A stretch of 64,000 bases of DNA from positions 2,991,501 to 3,055,500 of the forward strand of contig NZ_OY771647.1 of NCBI RefSeq assembly GCF_963674925.1. Reading direction: 5' to 3'. The translations under genes and the position numbers were made by a program. The notes under the pieces are model-generated. The model was not told where the DNA came from, did no database searches, and saw nothing but the letters and a program-made list of their open reading frames with translations. The DNA comes from an uncultured Draconibacterium sp. (GTDB lineage: Bacteria; Bacteroidota; Bacteroidia; Bacteroidales; Prolixibacteraceae). Below, one piece after another: positions 35,816-47,300 of this stretch; position 1 is the stretch's first letter; every line of letters begins with the position of its first letter.

Positions 35816-35868
35816 TTTAAACGCTCTATTATAATTCGGGATAATTGAATAGTTTAGAATACGATTAT

Positions 35869-36741
35869 TTATTCCGGCTTCATAAATTCCTGAATGCTCT
35901 CTTCTAACAATTGTTGAAATTCAGCGGGTTTTTCCCAAAAGACCAGATGACCAACACCCGGAATGATTTTAGCTTTAAACTTCGGGACATATTTTTTGAA
36001 AATTTCAACTTCAGTTGGTTCCATATCCGAATTTATAGCGTGAAGCGGAACCTGCAATTGTTCAAGCGATTCGATGCAGTTTTCATTCATCCATTTTATG
36101 TTTCCGTGAAGTGATTCCCGCCAGCCAATCTGGGACGTATTTTCAGGGTAAAGACGGAGTACCCGTTCAAAATTAGCTTCCTGATTTGTTTTGTAGAATC
36201 CCATTGCAACCAGCTTTTCGTTGCTCATATTGTTTAAAAGATCCATCATCATACTGTCCACTACCGGAATCATCTGTGGTGGTAATTTGCTTTCCGGATT
36301 CTGCATATTGTCAACAATTACCACACCTTTTACTTTCGTCGGAATTTGGTTGGCTGTTTCAACAACTACAGCGGCTCCCATCGAAAAACCAACCAGCACA
36401 ACCTCATCCAGTTTCAATTTGTCGATTACAGCAATTACATCGTTTGAAAATGCATTCATTGTCCATTCAGAACGATTATTGCCAGATTCTCCGGAACCGG
36501 CAAGATCAATTGCTACAGCTTGGTATTTAGCAGAGAATTGTTCCATTTGATCGTCCCAAATCGATCGAGGATTTGTCCATCCATGAACGAAAATAATCGC
36601 GGGTTTTCCTTTTCCATTACTGCTAAAAGCTATTGTAACGCCATCGTTTGATGTTGCCGTGTTTGGTGTTTCATTCCCACAACTCGTAACCAGAAAAATG
36701 GCCGAAAGGAGAAGAACGAAAATGAAGAATCGGTTTTTCAT
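35869..36741 (-). CDS. Alpha/beta-hydrolase lipoprotein
   Basis: 290 aa with lipoprotein signal FLVTSCGN. Alpha/beta-hydrolase landmarks are IIFVHGWTNPRSIWD (oxyanion HG), the nucleophile elbow VGFSMGAAVV, a Glu/Asp region near INSDMEPTE, and GVGHLVFWEKP with the catalytic His. This suggests a periplasmic esterase or lipase of broad type. The substrate cannot be predicted. I chose the ATG giving MKNRFFIF because the upstream ATG adds eight residues before the signal peptide. It is transcribed with or just ahead of the PfkB kinase. Confidence 0.82.
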   Translation of the reverse strand: MKNRFFIFVLLLSAIFLVTSCGNETPNTATSNDGVTIAFSSNGKGKPAIIFVHGWTNPRSIWDDQMEQFSAKYQAVAIDLAGSGESGNNRSEWTMNAFSNDVIAVIDKLKLDEVVLVGFSMGAAVVVETANQIPTKVKGVVIVDNMQNPESKLPPQMIPVVDSMMMDLLNNMSNEKLVAMGFYKTNQEANFERVLRLYPENTSQIGWRESLHGNIKWMNENCIESLEQLQVPLHAINSDMEPTEVEIFKKYVPKFKAKIIPGVGHLVFWEKPAEFQQLLEESIQEFMKPE

Positions 36742-36926
36742 AGTTCTTAGTTTATTCAGAAGCAATTGTAAAATTGTCTCTTATTTGTTAGGTTTCGATT
36801 GTAACAAGATAATAATTTCAGTTCAATTTATAATCCTTTCGGAATAAATCGAACTGAAGGTTTGGAGTAAAAACCTTCTGGCTTTCCTCTAAATCGATGT
36901 ATTGGTAATTTTGAAAAAGGTAGAAT

Positions 36927-36955
36927 AAAAAGAGGACTTGACGGCCCTCTTTTTT
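36927..36955 (-). terminator. Bidirectional terminator below aldo/keto reductase gene
   Basis: AAAAAGAGG (36927-36935) and CCTCTTTTT (36946-36954) form a stem with A- and T-runs on both sides. It lies downstream of the minus-strand reductase. Confidence 0.7.
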
Positions 36956-37031
36956 ATTTTTCTGAAGTATTTGTTATTCTGTAACTACAGTAGCTAAACA
37001 CTAAGTTAGGGGAGTAGCTTATATAAAAAAT

Positions 37032-38042
37032 TTATCTGCCGCTGCCCTGACGTTCGATCATCCAACCCGGGTATTCCGGAGACAGTTTACTTACCTCGTT
37101 TAATTGGTCGAGTTCTTCTGCTTCCAGTTTTACATCAACGGAACTTAAGTTATCCGCTAGTTGTTCGGGTTTATTGGCGCCAATAATTACCGACGTAACC
37201 GCAGGTTGATGCAGTAGCCACGACAAAGCAATTTGGGCCACCGTAACGTCTTTGTTGTCGGCAATGTTTCGCATAACGTCCACAATATCATAGGCTTTTT
37301 CTTTATTCACGGGAGGAAAATCGAAATTCACCCGTCGGCCTTCTTTTGTTTCTGTATCGCGGCTGTATTTACCACTTAATAATCCTCCGGCCAGCGGACT
37401 CCAAACCATCAAACCCACTTTTTGGTCGAGAAGCAGCGGAACCAGTTCGCGTTCCAAATCGCGCCCGGCAATGGTGTAATAAGCCTGCAACGAAACAAAT
37501 TTGCTCAGGTGTTGCTGTGCCGAAATACCCAGTGCTTTCATCAGCTGCCAGGCAGCCAGGTTGCTACAGCCAATATATCTTACTTTTCCGCTTTTAACCA
37601 ACGAATCGAGTGCTTCAAGTGTTTCTTCCAGAGGAGTGAGTCTGTCAAAACCATGAATCTGGTAAAGGTCGATGTAGTCCATGTTTAAGCGTGTAAGGCT
37701 TTCATCGGCTTGTTGCAGAATATGTTTTTTGCTCAGCCCAACTTCATTGGGTCCTTCACCCATTTGTCCGCGTACTTTTGTGGCTATCACTAGGTCATCG
37801 CGTTTTAAGCCGAGGTCGCGGATGGCCTGCCCGGTCATTTGTTCGCTCAAACCTTCGCTGTAAATATTGGCGGTGTCAATAAAATTTATCCCTCCGTCAA
37901 CCGATTGTTTAACGAGACTGTTCACCTGGTCCTGTGGCAAAGTGCCAATAGCTGTCCACATACCGCGTCCACCAAATGTCATGGTGCCCAAACAAAGTTC
38001 TGATACGTATAATCCAGTGTTTCCTAATAAATTGTACTTCAT
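37032..38042 (-). CDS. Aldo/keto reductase
   Basis: 336 aa NADP-dependent oxidoreductase with a TIM-barrel fold. It has the N-terminal GNTGLYVSELCLGTMTFGG, the Asp/Tyr pair in DTANIYSEG, a Lys in VIATKVRG, YIDLYQIHGFD with the conserved His, IGCSNLAAWQL, and C-terminal cofactor-binding SVIIGANKPEQLADN. The closest type is the YajO/Tas-like AKR group. The substrate is unknown. Its position between the two sugar loci allows a role in sugar aldehyde reduction but does not prove it. Confidence 0.9.
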   Translation of the reverse strand: MKYNLLGNTGLYVSELCLGTMTFGGRGMWTAIGTLPQDQVNSLVKQSVDGGINFIDTANIYSEGLSEQMTGQAIRDLGLKRDDLVIATKVRGQMGEGPNEVGLSKKHILQQADESLTRLNMDYIDLYQIHGFDRLTPLEETLEALDSLVKSGKVRYIGCSNLAAWQLMKALGISAQQHLSKFVSLQAYYTIAGRDLERELVPLLLDQKVGLMVWSPLAGGLLSGKYSRDTETKEGRRVNFDFPPVNKEKAYDIVDVMRNIADNKDVTVAQIALSWLLHQPAVTSVIIGANKPEQLADNLSSVDVKLEAEELDQLNEVSKLSPEYPGWMIERQGSGR

Positions 38043-38416
38043 GATAACTGTTTTTTACATTAGTAAAATGATCATTCTTTTTCGCGCGCTTTCATTTTTG
38101 TAGAACAGTTAAATGCAAAAGAGTGAAAATGAATGCTGCTTCGATTTCATGATTTGTTGATTTTTGATCAGCCGCAATTATTCCGTCGTCAGTACTGATT
38201 CAAATTACTGTTTTTCACTGCTCATTGAATTAAAATTCACAAAGAAAAGAATCGCATTTGTAAAGTATTTGTGAGTAATAAACTCTGTAGGTGTAATTTA
38301 ATACTTTACCGTCTTCTTTGCAAGGAATAGGATTGATTCCTTTAAAATTGATTCTTCCGCAAGGCAATATTGAATATAACTACCATCGGAACTAATGATA
38401 TGAAGTCAATTATTTA
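38043..38416. other. 374-bp gap between two minus-strand genes
   Basis: It should contain the promoter of the reductase (near its start) and the 3' end of the HTCS 2 transcript. I see A/T-rich sequence, no open frame of interest, no T-tailed hairpin and no clear -7 box. Confidence 0.4.
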
Positions 38417-41400
38417 CTAACCGTGATAATTTTTTGGCGACACACCAAAGTGTTTTTTGAAACTAACTGAAAAATGCGATGGTGTGCTAAATCCTGTAAT
38501 ATCGGCAATTTCCGAAATATTCATATTCCCTTCCAGAATTAGCTCGGCAGCACGGTTTAACTTATAGGTTTTAAACAGCACTCCCGGATTTTCACCTGTC
38601 AATCCTTTTACTTTATAGTAGAATTTTGTTCGCGAAATCTTCAATACTTCCGTCATTCTGTTGATATTCAATTCCGAATTCGAAAGTTCATTCTCCATCA
38701 GCTTATACAATTCATTCATAAAATTTTTGTCTTGCGGAGTAAGAATATCCTGTTCAATTTTTTCGGTTTTGGTAACACCCACCAGCATGCGTTGTGTCTT
38801 CTTTCGGTTACTTAGCTGAGAGTTAATAAGTGCCAGCAAGTAATTCGGATCAAAAGGTTTGGTAACATAAGCGTCGGCGCCGCTGTTAAGTCCTTCAACC
38901 TGGTTTTCTACTGTGGCTTTTGCCGTAACCAGGACAACTGGAATATGGCAGAACGAAAGACTCTCTTTAACTTTCCGGCTAAATGTAAAACCATCAGTTC
39001 CCGGCATTACCACATCACAAAGAATCAGGTCAGGCTCGGTTTCGTTCAGTTCTTTATAAGCCGAATCAGCATCAAATTTATAATTAACATCGTAGTATGG
39101 CGACAACAAGGCCTTCAGGTAATGAATAATTTCTGATTCGTCATCAATAATCAGCAGCTTTTGTTTTTGCTTGCTGTTATCCCTTGCAAACTCATATTGA
39201 TATTCTTTTTCCGGTGGATAAGGGATATATTCACTTTGTTGCGTTTCCGTTTCTGGTTGTCTTTCTTCGGGAGAATACGCTGTTTTCGATACCGGAAGTA
39301 TAAATGTAAATGTTGCTCCTCCTTCGTCGTTGTTATCGGCCTTAATATAACCGTGATGTATTTCAACCAAACGACGCGAATAGTAAAGCCCTATGCCGGT
39401 GCCCCAGTTATAATATTCTTTTGTTTGATTATCAAGCTGATAATAGCGTTCGAATATTTTTTCCAGTTTGTCTTCCGGAATACCTTTACCTGTGTCGCTG
39501 ATTGCAACCTTTACCCATTGAGTGCTGGCATCCTGCACCGTTAGCGGAAAACTACCGGCAACTTCGTCTCGCGAAATAACATCGAATGTGATATTAATTT
39601 TACCTTTTGAGCCACTGAATTTTATTGCGTTTATAATTAGGTTTGTTACAATCTTTTCCAGTTTATCCAGATCGAGCCACATCACAAACCGATCTTCCAA
39701 ACCATAGGTATTTATATCAATCTCTTTTTCTTTTGCGTTCAGTTTAAAAATGTCGATGGTACGATTAAGCTCCGATATTATATCAATGGTTTTTACCTTC
39801 AGTTTAAGCGTGTCGTTCTCCAGTTTATTAAAATCCATTAACTGATTTACCAACCGCAGCATTCGGTTTACACTACGTTGTACAATGTATATCAGCTGTT
39901 TCGATTCATCTTTTAAATGGTCATCGTTACTCAAAATGGTTATCGGCCCGCTTATCATGGTTAATGGTGTTCTGAATTCATGAGATAAATTGGCGAAGAA
40001 ACTCATGTTCATTTTATTCACCTTATGTTCCTGTTCAATTTCGATCTGGGCTTTCAGCGCTTTGTCTTTATTTGTTTTTATACGACGTTTCATGCGTACA
40101 ACAACAACTACTACAAATAAAAACAGGATGGTATAAAACGAGAGGGCCGGCCAGCTCAACCATGGAGCCGGTTTAATCCGTACAAAAATCTCGTTTTGGG
40201 TTTCGTTAATGGTGTTTTCGTTATTAAATATTTTTACCCGAAACGTATATTTTCCGGCCGGTAAGTTGGAATAATAGGCCTGTCGGCTGCTGTTGGCTTC
40301 TATCCAAACATTATCGTAACCATCCATTTTATAGGCATATTTTACGCGTTCGTATTCTCCGTAATCAATAGCCGAAAACGAAATAGTAAAACTATTCTGG
40401 TTATAATTTAAAGTTATATCGGGGTTGTACGACAGGTGTTTATCGATACTTGAGCTTGTAGCCGGCTGTTCAATTTTGTTGTGTATTTTAAGGTTTTCGA
40501 AAACCAGCGGAATATTTTGCTTGTAATTAATATCAATCGGGTTGAAAAAAGTTAATCCATGCGTTCCACCAAAAACCAGCGTATTATCCGAAAGCCGGCA
40601 AACACTCTTCTCGTTAAACTGATTTCCTCCAATTCCGTCGGTGGCATAATAATTAATAAAGTGTTGGGTAGTCCGATCGAATTTACTTAGCCCAAACAAA
40701 GTGCCAACCCATATGTTCCCGGCTACATCTTCAGTAATACTGCTGATATCGGTACAGCCAATTCCGTTCACCTGTTCAATGGTATTGTTGCTGGTTGAAA
40801 GTCGGTAAACTCCATTAACAATTGTACCAATCCAAACATCTCCAACGGCATCTTCAAAAAGACACACGGGAACAAAGGCTGTTTTTTTATTTAGATGTTT
40901 GACGGGGATGGAGGTAACTTCTCTCGTATTGGCATCGATTAATTGTAGCTCATGATTAAAGGATGCAACCAAAATATTACCCGACGATAAGGTTAACAAA
41001 GCCGGAGTAAAATTAAATTCTTTTCCATATAAGTGAAATGGCTCAAAATTCTCTTCGCCTTTGTTAAGAACGAAAATGGATTGATCCTTCCCGCCCAGCC
41101 AGATAGTGCCTTTGGCATCTTCGGTAATCGATAATATACCTGTAGGGAAATAATAATGTTTTTTTCGTACCAGCTTCTGGTTCTCGAGGCGCATTTCTAG
41201 CAACATCCAATCTGATAGTACCCAAATGGTATTGTCGCTTCCAATATAAATGCTACCGGCAGTATGTTGAAACGAATCCCAGAATGCATACAATTCCTGG
41301 TTGGAGAAATGTTGGATTTCGTTGTTGTCGTTGCGGTACAACATAATACCGTCTGAACGGGTAACAATCCATAAATTTTTGTCGTGGTCGGTAGCCACCG

Positions 41401-42442
41401 AAAGAACAGACTTGCCTTTTAACTTCGATTGTAAAAACTGGTTATTGTTAAATCGTTCTTTATAGTGGTATATCACTTTATAGCCCTGATCGAAAGATCC
41501 CATCCACAGGTTTTTTTGCGAATCGGTAAAAAATGAATTGATATCGAAATCAGGTACAATGAAGGGAAACCCGCTTTCTGATTGATGGACAATAGTTTCG
41601 GTGAATTTATTGTAGATAAAAACTCCGTCTTTTTGGGTTTGAATTAATACCGACGAGTTATTGTAAGGATGCATGCGGTAAATAATGGCATTTTTTAAAA
41701 CCGGATGTTGAGCAATGGCTTGCGGAGCCTGCTCATATTTTCCTGTTCGGGTATCATAAACCTCTAAATTTTGCCACGATGCAAGCCAAAGTTTTCCATT
41801 TTCATCGAGGTACGAAAACGTAGTGTACTTATCGCGTTTCAACTCTTGTTTTAACTCGTAACTATGGCTGTTATAGCATTTTACCTGCCATGGAGTAACA
41901 ACCCAAATATTATTTGATTTATCAACTAAACAGGAGGTCCCAAAATTCTGATGATCCAAATCCCTGATCACCGGCTCAAACTTATTCAGCTCTTCGTTGT
42001 AAACACATATCTCAAAATTCAGGTTTAAAAAGAGCTTCCCATCATTGTCTTCAAAAAAATAGATGGCGTTTTTACTTGAACTTTCAATCGGGATACGGTC
42101 AAAACAGTCCTGATCGTTATATCTGCAAACACCATCTACTGTTGCTACCCATAGTCGTTTTTTCGAGTCGGTATAAATTTGTTGTATTCGGTTGTTTGGA
42201 ATACTTAATGAATCATCGGTACTGAAATATTGATGATACTCGTTAATATTGTATTTGTTGAGTCCCCGAATTGTGGCAATCCAGATATGCCCGAATGCAT
42301 CTTCAGCAAATGAGGTCACCTGCTGATTGGATATTTCGTTTGATACAACCATATTCAGTTCAGTCGGGCTAAGCTCTCTTGGATTTCCCCAAACAAGAAC
42401 CGATATCAAAATAATTAGTATAAAAAAGCTTGTTTTCTTCAT
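38417..42442 (-). CDS. Hybrid two-component system sensor/regulator (HTCS 2)
   Basis: 1341 aa, the second sensor of the same architecture as HTCS 1. It has a signal peptide, two Reg_prop propellers (about 25-670), a Y_Y_Y domain (about 680-755), a transmembrane helix (about 765-785, TILFLFVVVVVV), HisKA with LSHEFRTPL and phospho-acceptor His821, HATPase (ISDTGKGIPED, GTGIGLYYSRR), receiver with Asp1143 in LCDVVMPGTDGF and Lys in VTKPFDPN, and an AraC-type HTH at the end (ISEIADITGFSTPSHFSVSFKK-type region). It is divergent from the esterase-SusC-SusD operon with a 220-bp shared upstream region, so it probably controls that operon. Confidence 0.95.
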   Translation of the reverse strand: MKKTSFFILIILISVLVWGNPRELSPTELNMVVSNEISNQQVTSFAEDAFGHIWIATIRGLNKYNINEYHQYFSTDDSLSIPNNRIQQIYTDSKKRLWVATVDGVCRYNDQDCFDRIPIESSSKNAIYFFEDNDGKLFLNLNFEICVYNEELNKFEPVIRDLDHQNFGTSCLVDKSNNIWVVTPWQVKCYNSHSYELKQELKRDKYTTFSYLDENGKLWLASWQNLEVYDTRTGKYEQAPQAIAQHPVLKNAIIYRMHPYNNSSVLIQTQKDGVFIYNKFTETIVHQSESGFPFIVPDFDINSFFTDSQKNLWMGSFDQGYKVIYHYKERFNNNQFLQSKLKGKSVLSVATDHDKNLWIVTRSDGIMLYRNDNNEIQHFSNQELYAFWDSFQHTAGSIYIGSDNTIWVLSDWMLLEMRLENQKLVRKKHYYFPTGILSITEDAKGTIWLGGKDQSIFVLNKGEENFEPFHLYGKEFNFTPALLTLSSGNILVASFNHELQLIDANTREVTSIPVKHLNKKTAFVPVCLFEDAVGDVWIGTIVNGVYRLSTSNNTIEQVNGIGCTDISSITEDVAGNIWVGTLFGLSKFDRTTQHFINYYATDGIGGNQFNEKSVCRLSDNTLVFGGTHGLTFFNPIDINYKQNIPLVFENLKIHNKIEQPATSSSIDKHLSYNPDITLNYNQNSFTISFSAIDYGEYERVKYAYKMDGYDNVWIEANSSRQAYYSNLPAGKYTFRVKIFNNENTINETQNEIFVRIKPAPWLSWPALSFYTILFLFVVVVVVRMKRRIKTNKDKALKAQIEIEQEHKVNKMNMSFFANLSHEFRTPLTMISGPITILSNDDHLKDESKQLIYIVQRSVNRMLRLVNQLMDFNKLENDTLKLKVKTIDIISELNRTIDIFKLNAKEKEIDINTYGLEDRFVMWLDLDKLEKIVTNLIINAIKFSGSKGKINITFDVISRDEVAGSFPLTVQDASTQWVKVAISDTGKGIPEDKLEKIFERYYQLDNQTKEYYNWGTGIGLYYSRRLVEIHHGYIKADNNDEGGATFTFILPVSKTAYSPEERQPETETQQSEYIPYPPEKEYQYEFARDNSKQKQKLLIIDDESEIIHYLKALLSPYYDVNYKFDADSAYKELNETEPDLILCDVVMPGTDGFTFSRKVKESLSFCHIPVVLVTAKATVENQVEGLNSGADAYVTKPFDPNYLLALINSQLSNRKKTQRMLVGVTKTEKIEQDILTPQDKNFMNELYKLMENELSNSELNINRMTEVLKISRTKFYYKVKGLTGENPGVLFKTYKLNRAAELILEGNMNISEIADITGFSTPSHFSVSFKKHFGVSPKNYHG

Positions 42443-42662
42443 TCGAATTCAATCTGGAGTGTCAAAAATAGCAATAATCATTATCTGCTTTCCCATTTTA
42501 TACTTTATGATGCCGGGATTGTATAAATAGATAAGTATTTGAACAAATTGAAAAGTGGAATTGAACAGATACTAAAGCACTTAGAACAAAATGAAAAATG
42601 GCTTGCATCGGTAATGACTAGCATTGTAACGTCAAATTCTAACGACGTTGGACCAATAGCTT
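42443..42662. promoter_or_regulatory. Divergent regulatory region between HTCS 2 and the esterase/SusC operon
   Basis: Contains TTGAACA at 42539-42545 and again at 42561-42567, a direct repeat with 22-bp spacing, about 95-125 bp upstream of the esterase start. Spacing near two helical turns suits an AraC-type DNA-binding pair. No clear -7 box was identified. Confidence 0.35.
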
Positions 42663-44315
42663 ATGAAGTCAATAAAACTAATCATTCTAATTTTTCTAAT
42701 TCTGAATTTTGGAGCGTGTACAACGACCAAGGATAATGTGCAGGCTACATGTAATAGTCACGAAATTGTAACATCTGCCTCTTCCACCGTTGTTACAACC
42801 GAGGCTGGTGAGGTGGCCGGATATATTGAAAATGGCATTTATATATATAAGGGAATTCCTTATGCCGAAGCCGACCGTTTTATGCCACCACATTCTCCTG
42901 CTCCCTGGAAAGGAGTAAGAAGCAGTCGTGCTTATGGTCCGGTTTGCCCGCAAGGAAAAAGAACGGGCTGGTATTCGGATGAACAGGCTTTTGCTTTTGA
43001 CTGGGACGATGGTTACGCTGACGAAAACTGCCTTCGTGTTAACGTCTGGACACAAGGTATTAACGATAAGAAAAAACGCCCGGTAATGGTTTGGTTACAT
43101 GGCGGGGGCTATTCTGCCGGATCAGGTCAGGAGCTTCCGGCATACGAAGGAGCGGCACTATGTAAAAAGGGCGATGTAGTTCTGGTTTCGCTGAATCATC
43201 GTTTAAATGTGCTGGGTTTTCTTGATTTATCAGCTTTTGGCGAGAAATATGCAAAATCAGGAAATGTTGGTTTGCTCGATCTTGTAGAAGCCTTAAAATG
43301 GGTAAGAAACAATATTGAACAATTTGGTGGCGATCCGCAGAATGTTACCATTTTCGGTCAATCGGGCGGCGGAGGAAAAGTTAGTACATTAATGGCTACA
43401 CCTGCTGCGGCTGGTTTATTTGATAAGGCGATTGTACAAAGCGGTTCCTTACTAAATATCATGCAGCCTAAATATTCCAGAAAAATCGGTTTAACCACTC
43501 TACAAGAGCTTGGCTTAAAAGCATCGCAAATTGATGAGTTGGCAAAAGTACCCTATGAAGAATTACTTGAAGCAGGAGACAAAGCTGTTTTAAAGATCCG
43601 GGAAGAGGCAGGAACTGAAGGCCTTGATGCCTTACTTTTTGGGTGGGAACCAACGGTTGATGGAAATGTTTTGCCGTGGCAGCCTGCTGATTTAAGGGCT
43701 GTTGAGCTGTCGGAAGATATTCCTTTGCTGGTGGGAACAACCTTACATGAGTTTACGGCAAGTGCCTATATTCCTGCATTGCGAAATATTGACCAGGCCG
43801 GAGCTGTAAGCCAACTAAAACAACGGTATGGTGAAAAAACGCAAGAATTCTTATCTGTTTTTGAGAAGGCCTATCCCAATTATCAACCAAAAGATTTACT
43901 CGATGTAGATTTTCTTTTCAGGCCAAAGGCGTTAGAACAGGCATCACTGAGGTTCAATAAGCAGGGGGCACCTGTATATACCTACCTGTTTACCTGGGAG
44001 TCGCCGGTGTTGGATGGTATGTTCCGCTCAACGCACTGTATGGAATTGCCTTTTGTATTCAACAATATTTCGCGCTGTAAAACATTAACTGGCGGAAAAC
44101 CCGAAGCTTATAAGTTGGCCGATAAAATGAGTTCGGCTTGGATCAGCTTTGCAAAAACCGGAAACCCGAATACAGAAGAGTTGCCAAGCTGGGAGCCCTA
44201 CTCAATTCAGAAAGGTGCAACAATGCTCTTAAACAATGATTGTAAAGTGGTCTACAAACATGATAAAGAACTTATGGAGTTGGTGAATTCATTCCCAAAG
44301 ACATTGAATTTATAA
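42663..44315 (+). CDS. Type B carboxylesterase lipoprotein
   Basis: 550 aa with lipobox LNFGAC. Carboxylesterase type B landmarks are YKGIPYAEADRF near the N-terminus, the EDCL-like DENCLRVNVW, VMVWLHGGGYSAGSG (oxyanion hole), the nucleophile elbow GQSGGGGK with Ser234, the Glu region in GTTLHEFTAS and the C-terminal His in STHCMELPFVF. In glycan loci such enzymes remove acyl groups (acetyl, feruloyl or similar) from polysaccharides. It is the first gene of the operon driven from the divergent HTCS region, and susC follows 50 bp later. The ester it cleaves is unknown. Confidence 0.9.
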   Translation: MKSIKLIILIFLILNFGACTTTKDNVQATCNSHEIVTSASSTVVTTEAGEVAGYIENGIYIYKGIPYAEADRFMPPHSPAPWKGVRSSRAYGPVCPQGKRTGWYSDEQAFAFDWDDGYADENCLRVNVWTQGINDKKKRPVMVWLHGGGYSAGSGQELPAYEGAALCKKGDVVLVSLNHRLNVLGFLDLSAFGEKYAKSGNVGLLDLVEALKWVRNNIEQFGGDPQNVTIFGQSGGGGKVSTLMATPAAAGLFDKAIVQSGSLLNIMQPKYSRKIGLTTLQELGLKASQIDELAKVPYEELLEAGDKAVLKIREEAGTEGLDALLFGWEPTVDGNVLPWQPADLRAVELSEDIPLLVGTTLHEFTASAYIPALRNIDQAGAVSQLKQRYGEKTQEFLSVFEKAYPNYQPKDLLDVDFLFRPKALEQASLRFNKQGAPVYTYLFTWESPVLDGMFRSTHCMELPFVFNNISRCKTLTGGKPEAYKLADKMSSAWISFAKTGNPNTEELPSWEPYSIQKGATMLLNNDCKVVYKHDKELMELVNSFPKTLNL

Positions 44316-44364
44316 AAGAAACTAAATGATCTATTCAAACTTTATAGTAACTAAAATTTAAATT

Positions 44365-47300
44365 ATGAGGAATTACAACGTAAGTAAGGTGCGATATTTA
44401 ATGAAATCGTATCGGCTTTTATCAAAAATGCTCATCGTTGGCTTTTTAATGATTTCAACAGTAGCATTTTCGCAAACCAATATTGAAGTAACAGGATCTG
44501 TCGCGGGTAGTGATGGGGAGCTGTTACCCGGAGTTACTGTGGTTGTAAAGGGCACAACAAACGGTACAATTACCGACATTGATGGAAACTACGCACTTAA
44601 AAATGTGCCATCGGATGCAACTCTGCAGTTTTCGTTTATCGGAATGAAATCGACAGAAGTTGCAGTTGGTGGCCAAACCATTATTAATGTAACATTGGAA
44701 AGTGCAAACATCGCGCTTGACGAGGTGGTTGCTATTGGTTATGGTGTTCAGAAAAAAAGCTCAGTTACCGGTGCCATTTCGCAGGTAAAGGCGGAAGATA
44801 TGGAGAACCGTACCATTACAAATCCACTTCAGGCAATAGCCGGGAAAACGGCAGGTACACAGGTTTATTCGAACTCTGCAGCACCGGGTAGTTCACCAAC
44901 CATCCGAATCAGGGGTATTAACTCCAATAATTCAATCTCTCCTTTGTATGTAGTTGACGGACGTATTGCCTCGTCGATTGCAGGTATCGAGCCTAACGAT
45001 ATCGAGAGCATGGAAATTTTGAAAGATGCTGCATCAGCAGCCATTTATGGTGCACAGGCCGGTAACGGTGTTGTATTAATAACCACTAAAAAAGGGAAAA
45101 AAGGTGTAGGTTCCGTTTCTTACGATTTTCAATATACCATACAAAGTATAGGCAAAACGCCTAAGGTAATGAACTCGGAACAATTTATCGATTATTGGAC
45201 CGAAGCCGGCAAATTTAGCATGGACCGTGTTTACCAATATTGGGATTTTGAGCAAAATACCGATTGGGTGAACGAGATTTTTGAATCGTCAATAATGCAG
45301 CGTCACAATATCAGTTTCCAGGGAGGAAACGAAAAAGGAAGTTATTATGTGTCGGGCAGTATATTGGATAACGACGGTATGGTAGTTGGCGATGCCGATA
45401 CTTACAAACGCTATACCGGTATGATAAACACCAACTACAACATTAAGCCCTGGTTAGAAGTTGGGACAAACAATCAGTTGGAATACTACGAAAGAAGATC
45501 GGTTTCGGAAGGCTCGGAATACGGTTCGCTTATTCTGAGTACGTTGCAGCTCGATCCGATGACGGCAGTAACCTACACAGAAGATAATATGCCGGATAAT
45601 ATGGCATCTGCCCTGGCTAACTACCGGGCTACCGGTGTTGGCGAGCTGTTGAGCGATGGAAACGGTAACTACTACAGCGTTTCGCCATTTCTTACCAGCG
45701 AAAATCTCAATCCGCTAATTATGCGCGATAATGCCTATTCAAAAAGCTCGGGTTTTAATATTAACGGAACAGCTTTTTTAAACCTGAAACCAATTGAAGG
45801 ACTTGTTGCAACAACACGTTTTTCGTACCTGCTAAGTGCCGGTGAAAGTTATGGCTATTCGCAGGATTATTATGCCAACTCCCAGTCGTATCAGAACTAT
45901 ATGGGCTTAAACGCATCCAGTTCGAATAACATTCGGATTCAGTGGGAAAACTTCGCCACTTACAACCGTTCGTTCGATAAACACAACCTGACAGCGATGG
46001 TGGGTACATCGTTTACAAAAATCCGTTCATTTGGTGTTTCCGGAAGTAAAACCGGTACCGATGATGATTTTGGTGTACAACGAGATGATCCGCGTTACTA
46101 TTATTTCGCTTATGCCACATCAGAAGCTATTAAAGATGTTTCAGGTGGCGAACCAACTTTACGAACTCAAAACGCTTATTTTGGTCGTTTCGGGTATAAC
46201 TACGATGAAAAATACCTGGCAGAAATTGTAATGCGTACCGATGCTTTCGATTCGGCTTACCTGCCGTATGACAACCGTTGGGGCTACTTCCCCGGAGGAT
46301 CTGTAGGTTGGGTAGTTTCTAAAGAATCATTTATGCAGGATGCTTCATCATGGATCGACTTTTTGAAATTGCGTGCCAGCTGGGGACAAAACGGTTCATT
46401 GGCCGGCCTGGGTAGTTTTGCCTACCGTACTGCTGTAACAAGCACCGGAAGTTATCCGTTTAGTTCCGATCCGGTATACAGTATTGGTTACAAACCATCA
46501 ACAACCGGTAACCAGGAATTAAAATGGGAAACCAACGAACAAACCGACCTGGGTATTGATGCCCGATTCCTGAAAAGCAAGTTATCGATGACTTTTGACT
46601 ACTTCGTTAAAAAAACCAAAGACCTGATTGTAACCGGAATTACTCCTTCTACAATTGTAGGTAATACAGCTTCGCCTATTAATGCAGGTAATATCGAAAA
46701 CACCGGTTTTGAGCTGGAACTTGGATGGAAAGACATGAAAGGTGATTTTTCCTACGATGTGAGAGGAAATATCTCATCAATTAAAAACAAAGTAACCAAT
46801 ATTCACGAATCGCTGGATTATATCCCCGGAACAGGTTTCCATACCACCAGTGGTATTACCCGTTTTGAAGTTGGAAAACCAGCCTGGTATTTTTATGGTT
46901 ACGAGTTTGAAGGTATCGATGTAGCTACCGGAGATCCTGTTTTTGTTGATCAGAATTCGGATGATATCATTAACGATGATGATAAAGTTGACCTCGGAAA
47001 AGGAATACCTGATCTGACTTACGGTATTACTTTAAATGCAGCCTATAAAGGTTTTGATGCAATCGTATTCGGTCAGGGATCGTATGGAAATGATATTTAC
47101 TCTTGTTTGAACCGTACTGACTATGCCGTTAACAGTTTAACCTATTTTACCGAAAACAGATGGACCGCGGATAACACGAATGGAATCAGACCTCGTGCAG
47201 GAGCTAATGATCTGGATAAATATTATACCTCTTCGGCCGCAGTTTTTGATGGTTCATATTTCAAAATCAAACAAATTCAGTTGGGTTACACACTCCCTGG

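Noticed and set aside
42539..42736. 65-codon frame overlapping the start of the type B carboxylesterase
   Set aside because: Starts with TTG in the regulatory region and runs out of frame into the lipoprotein signal peptide of a clear gene; no family likeness.
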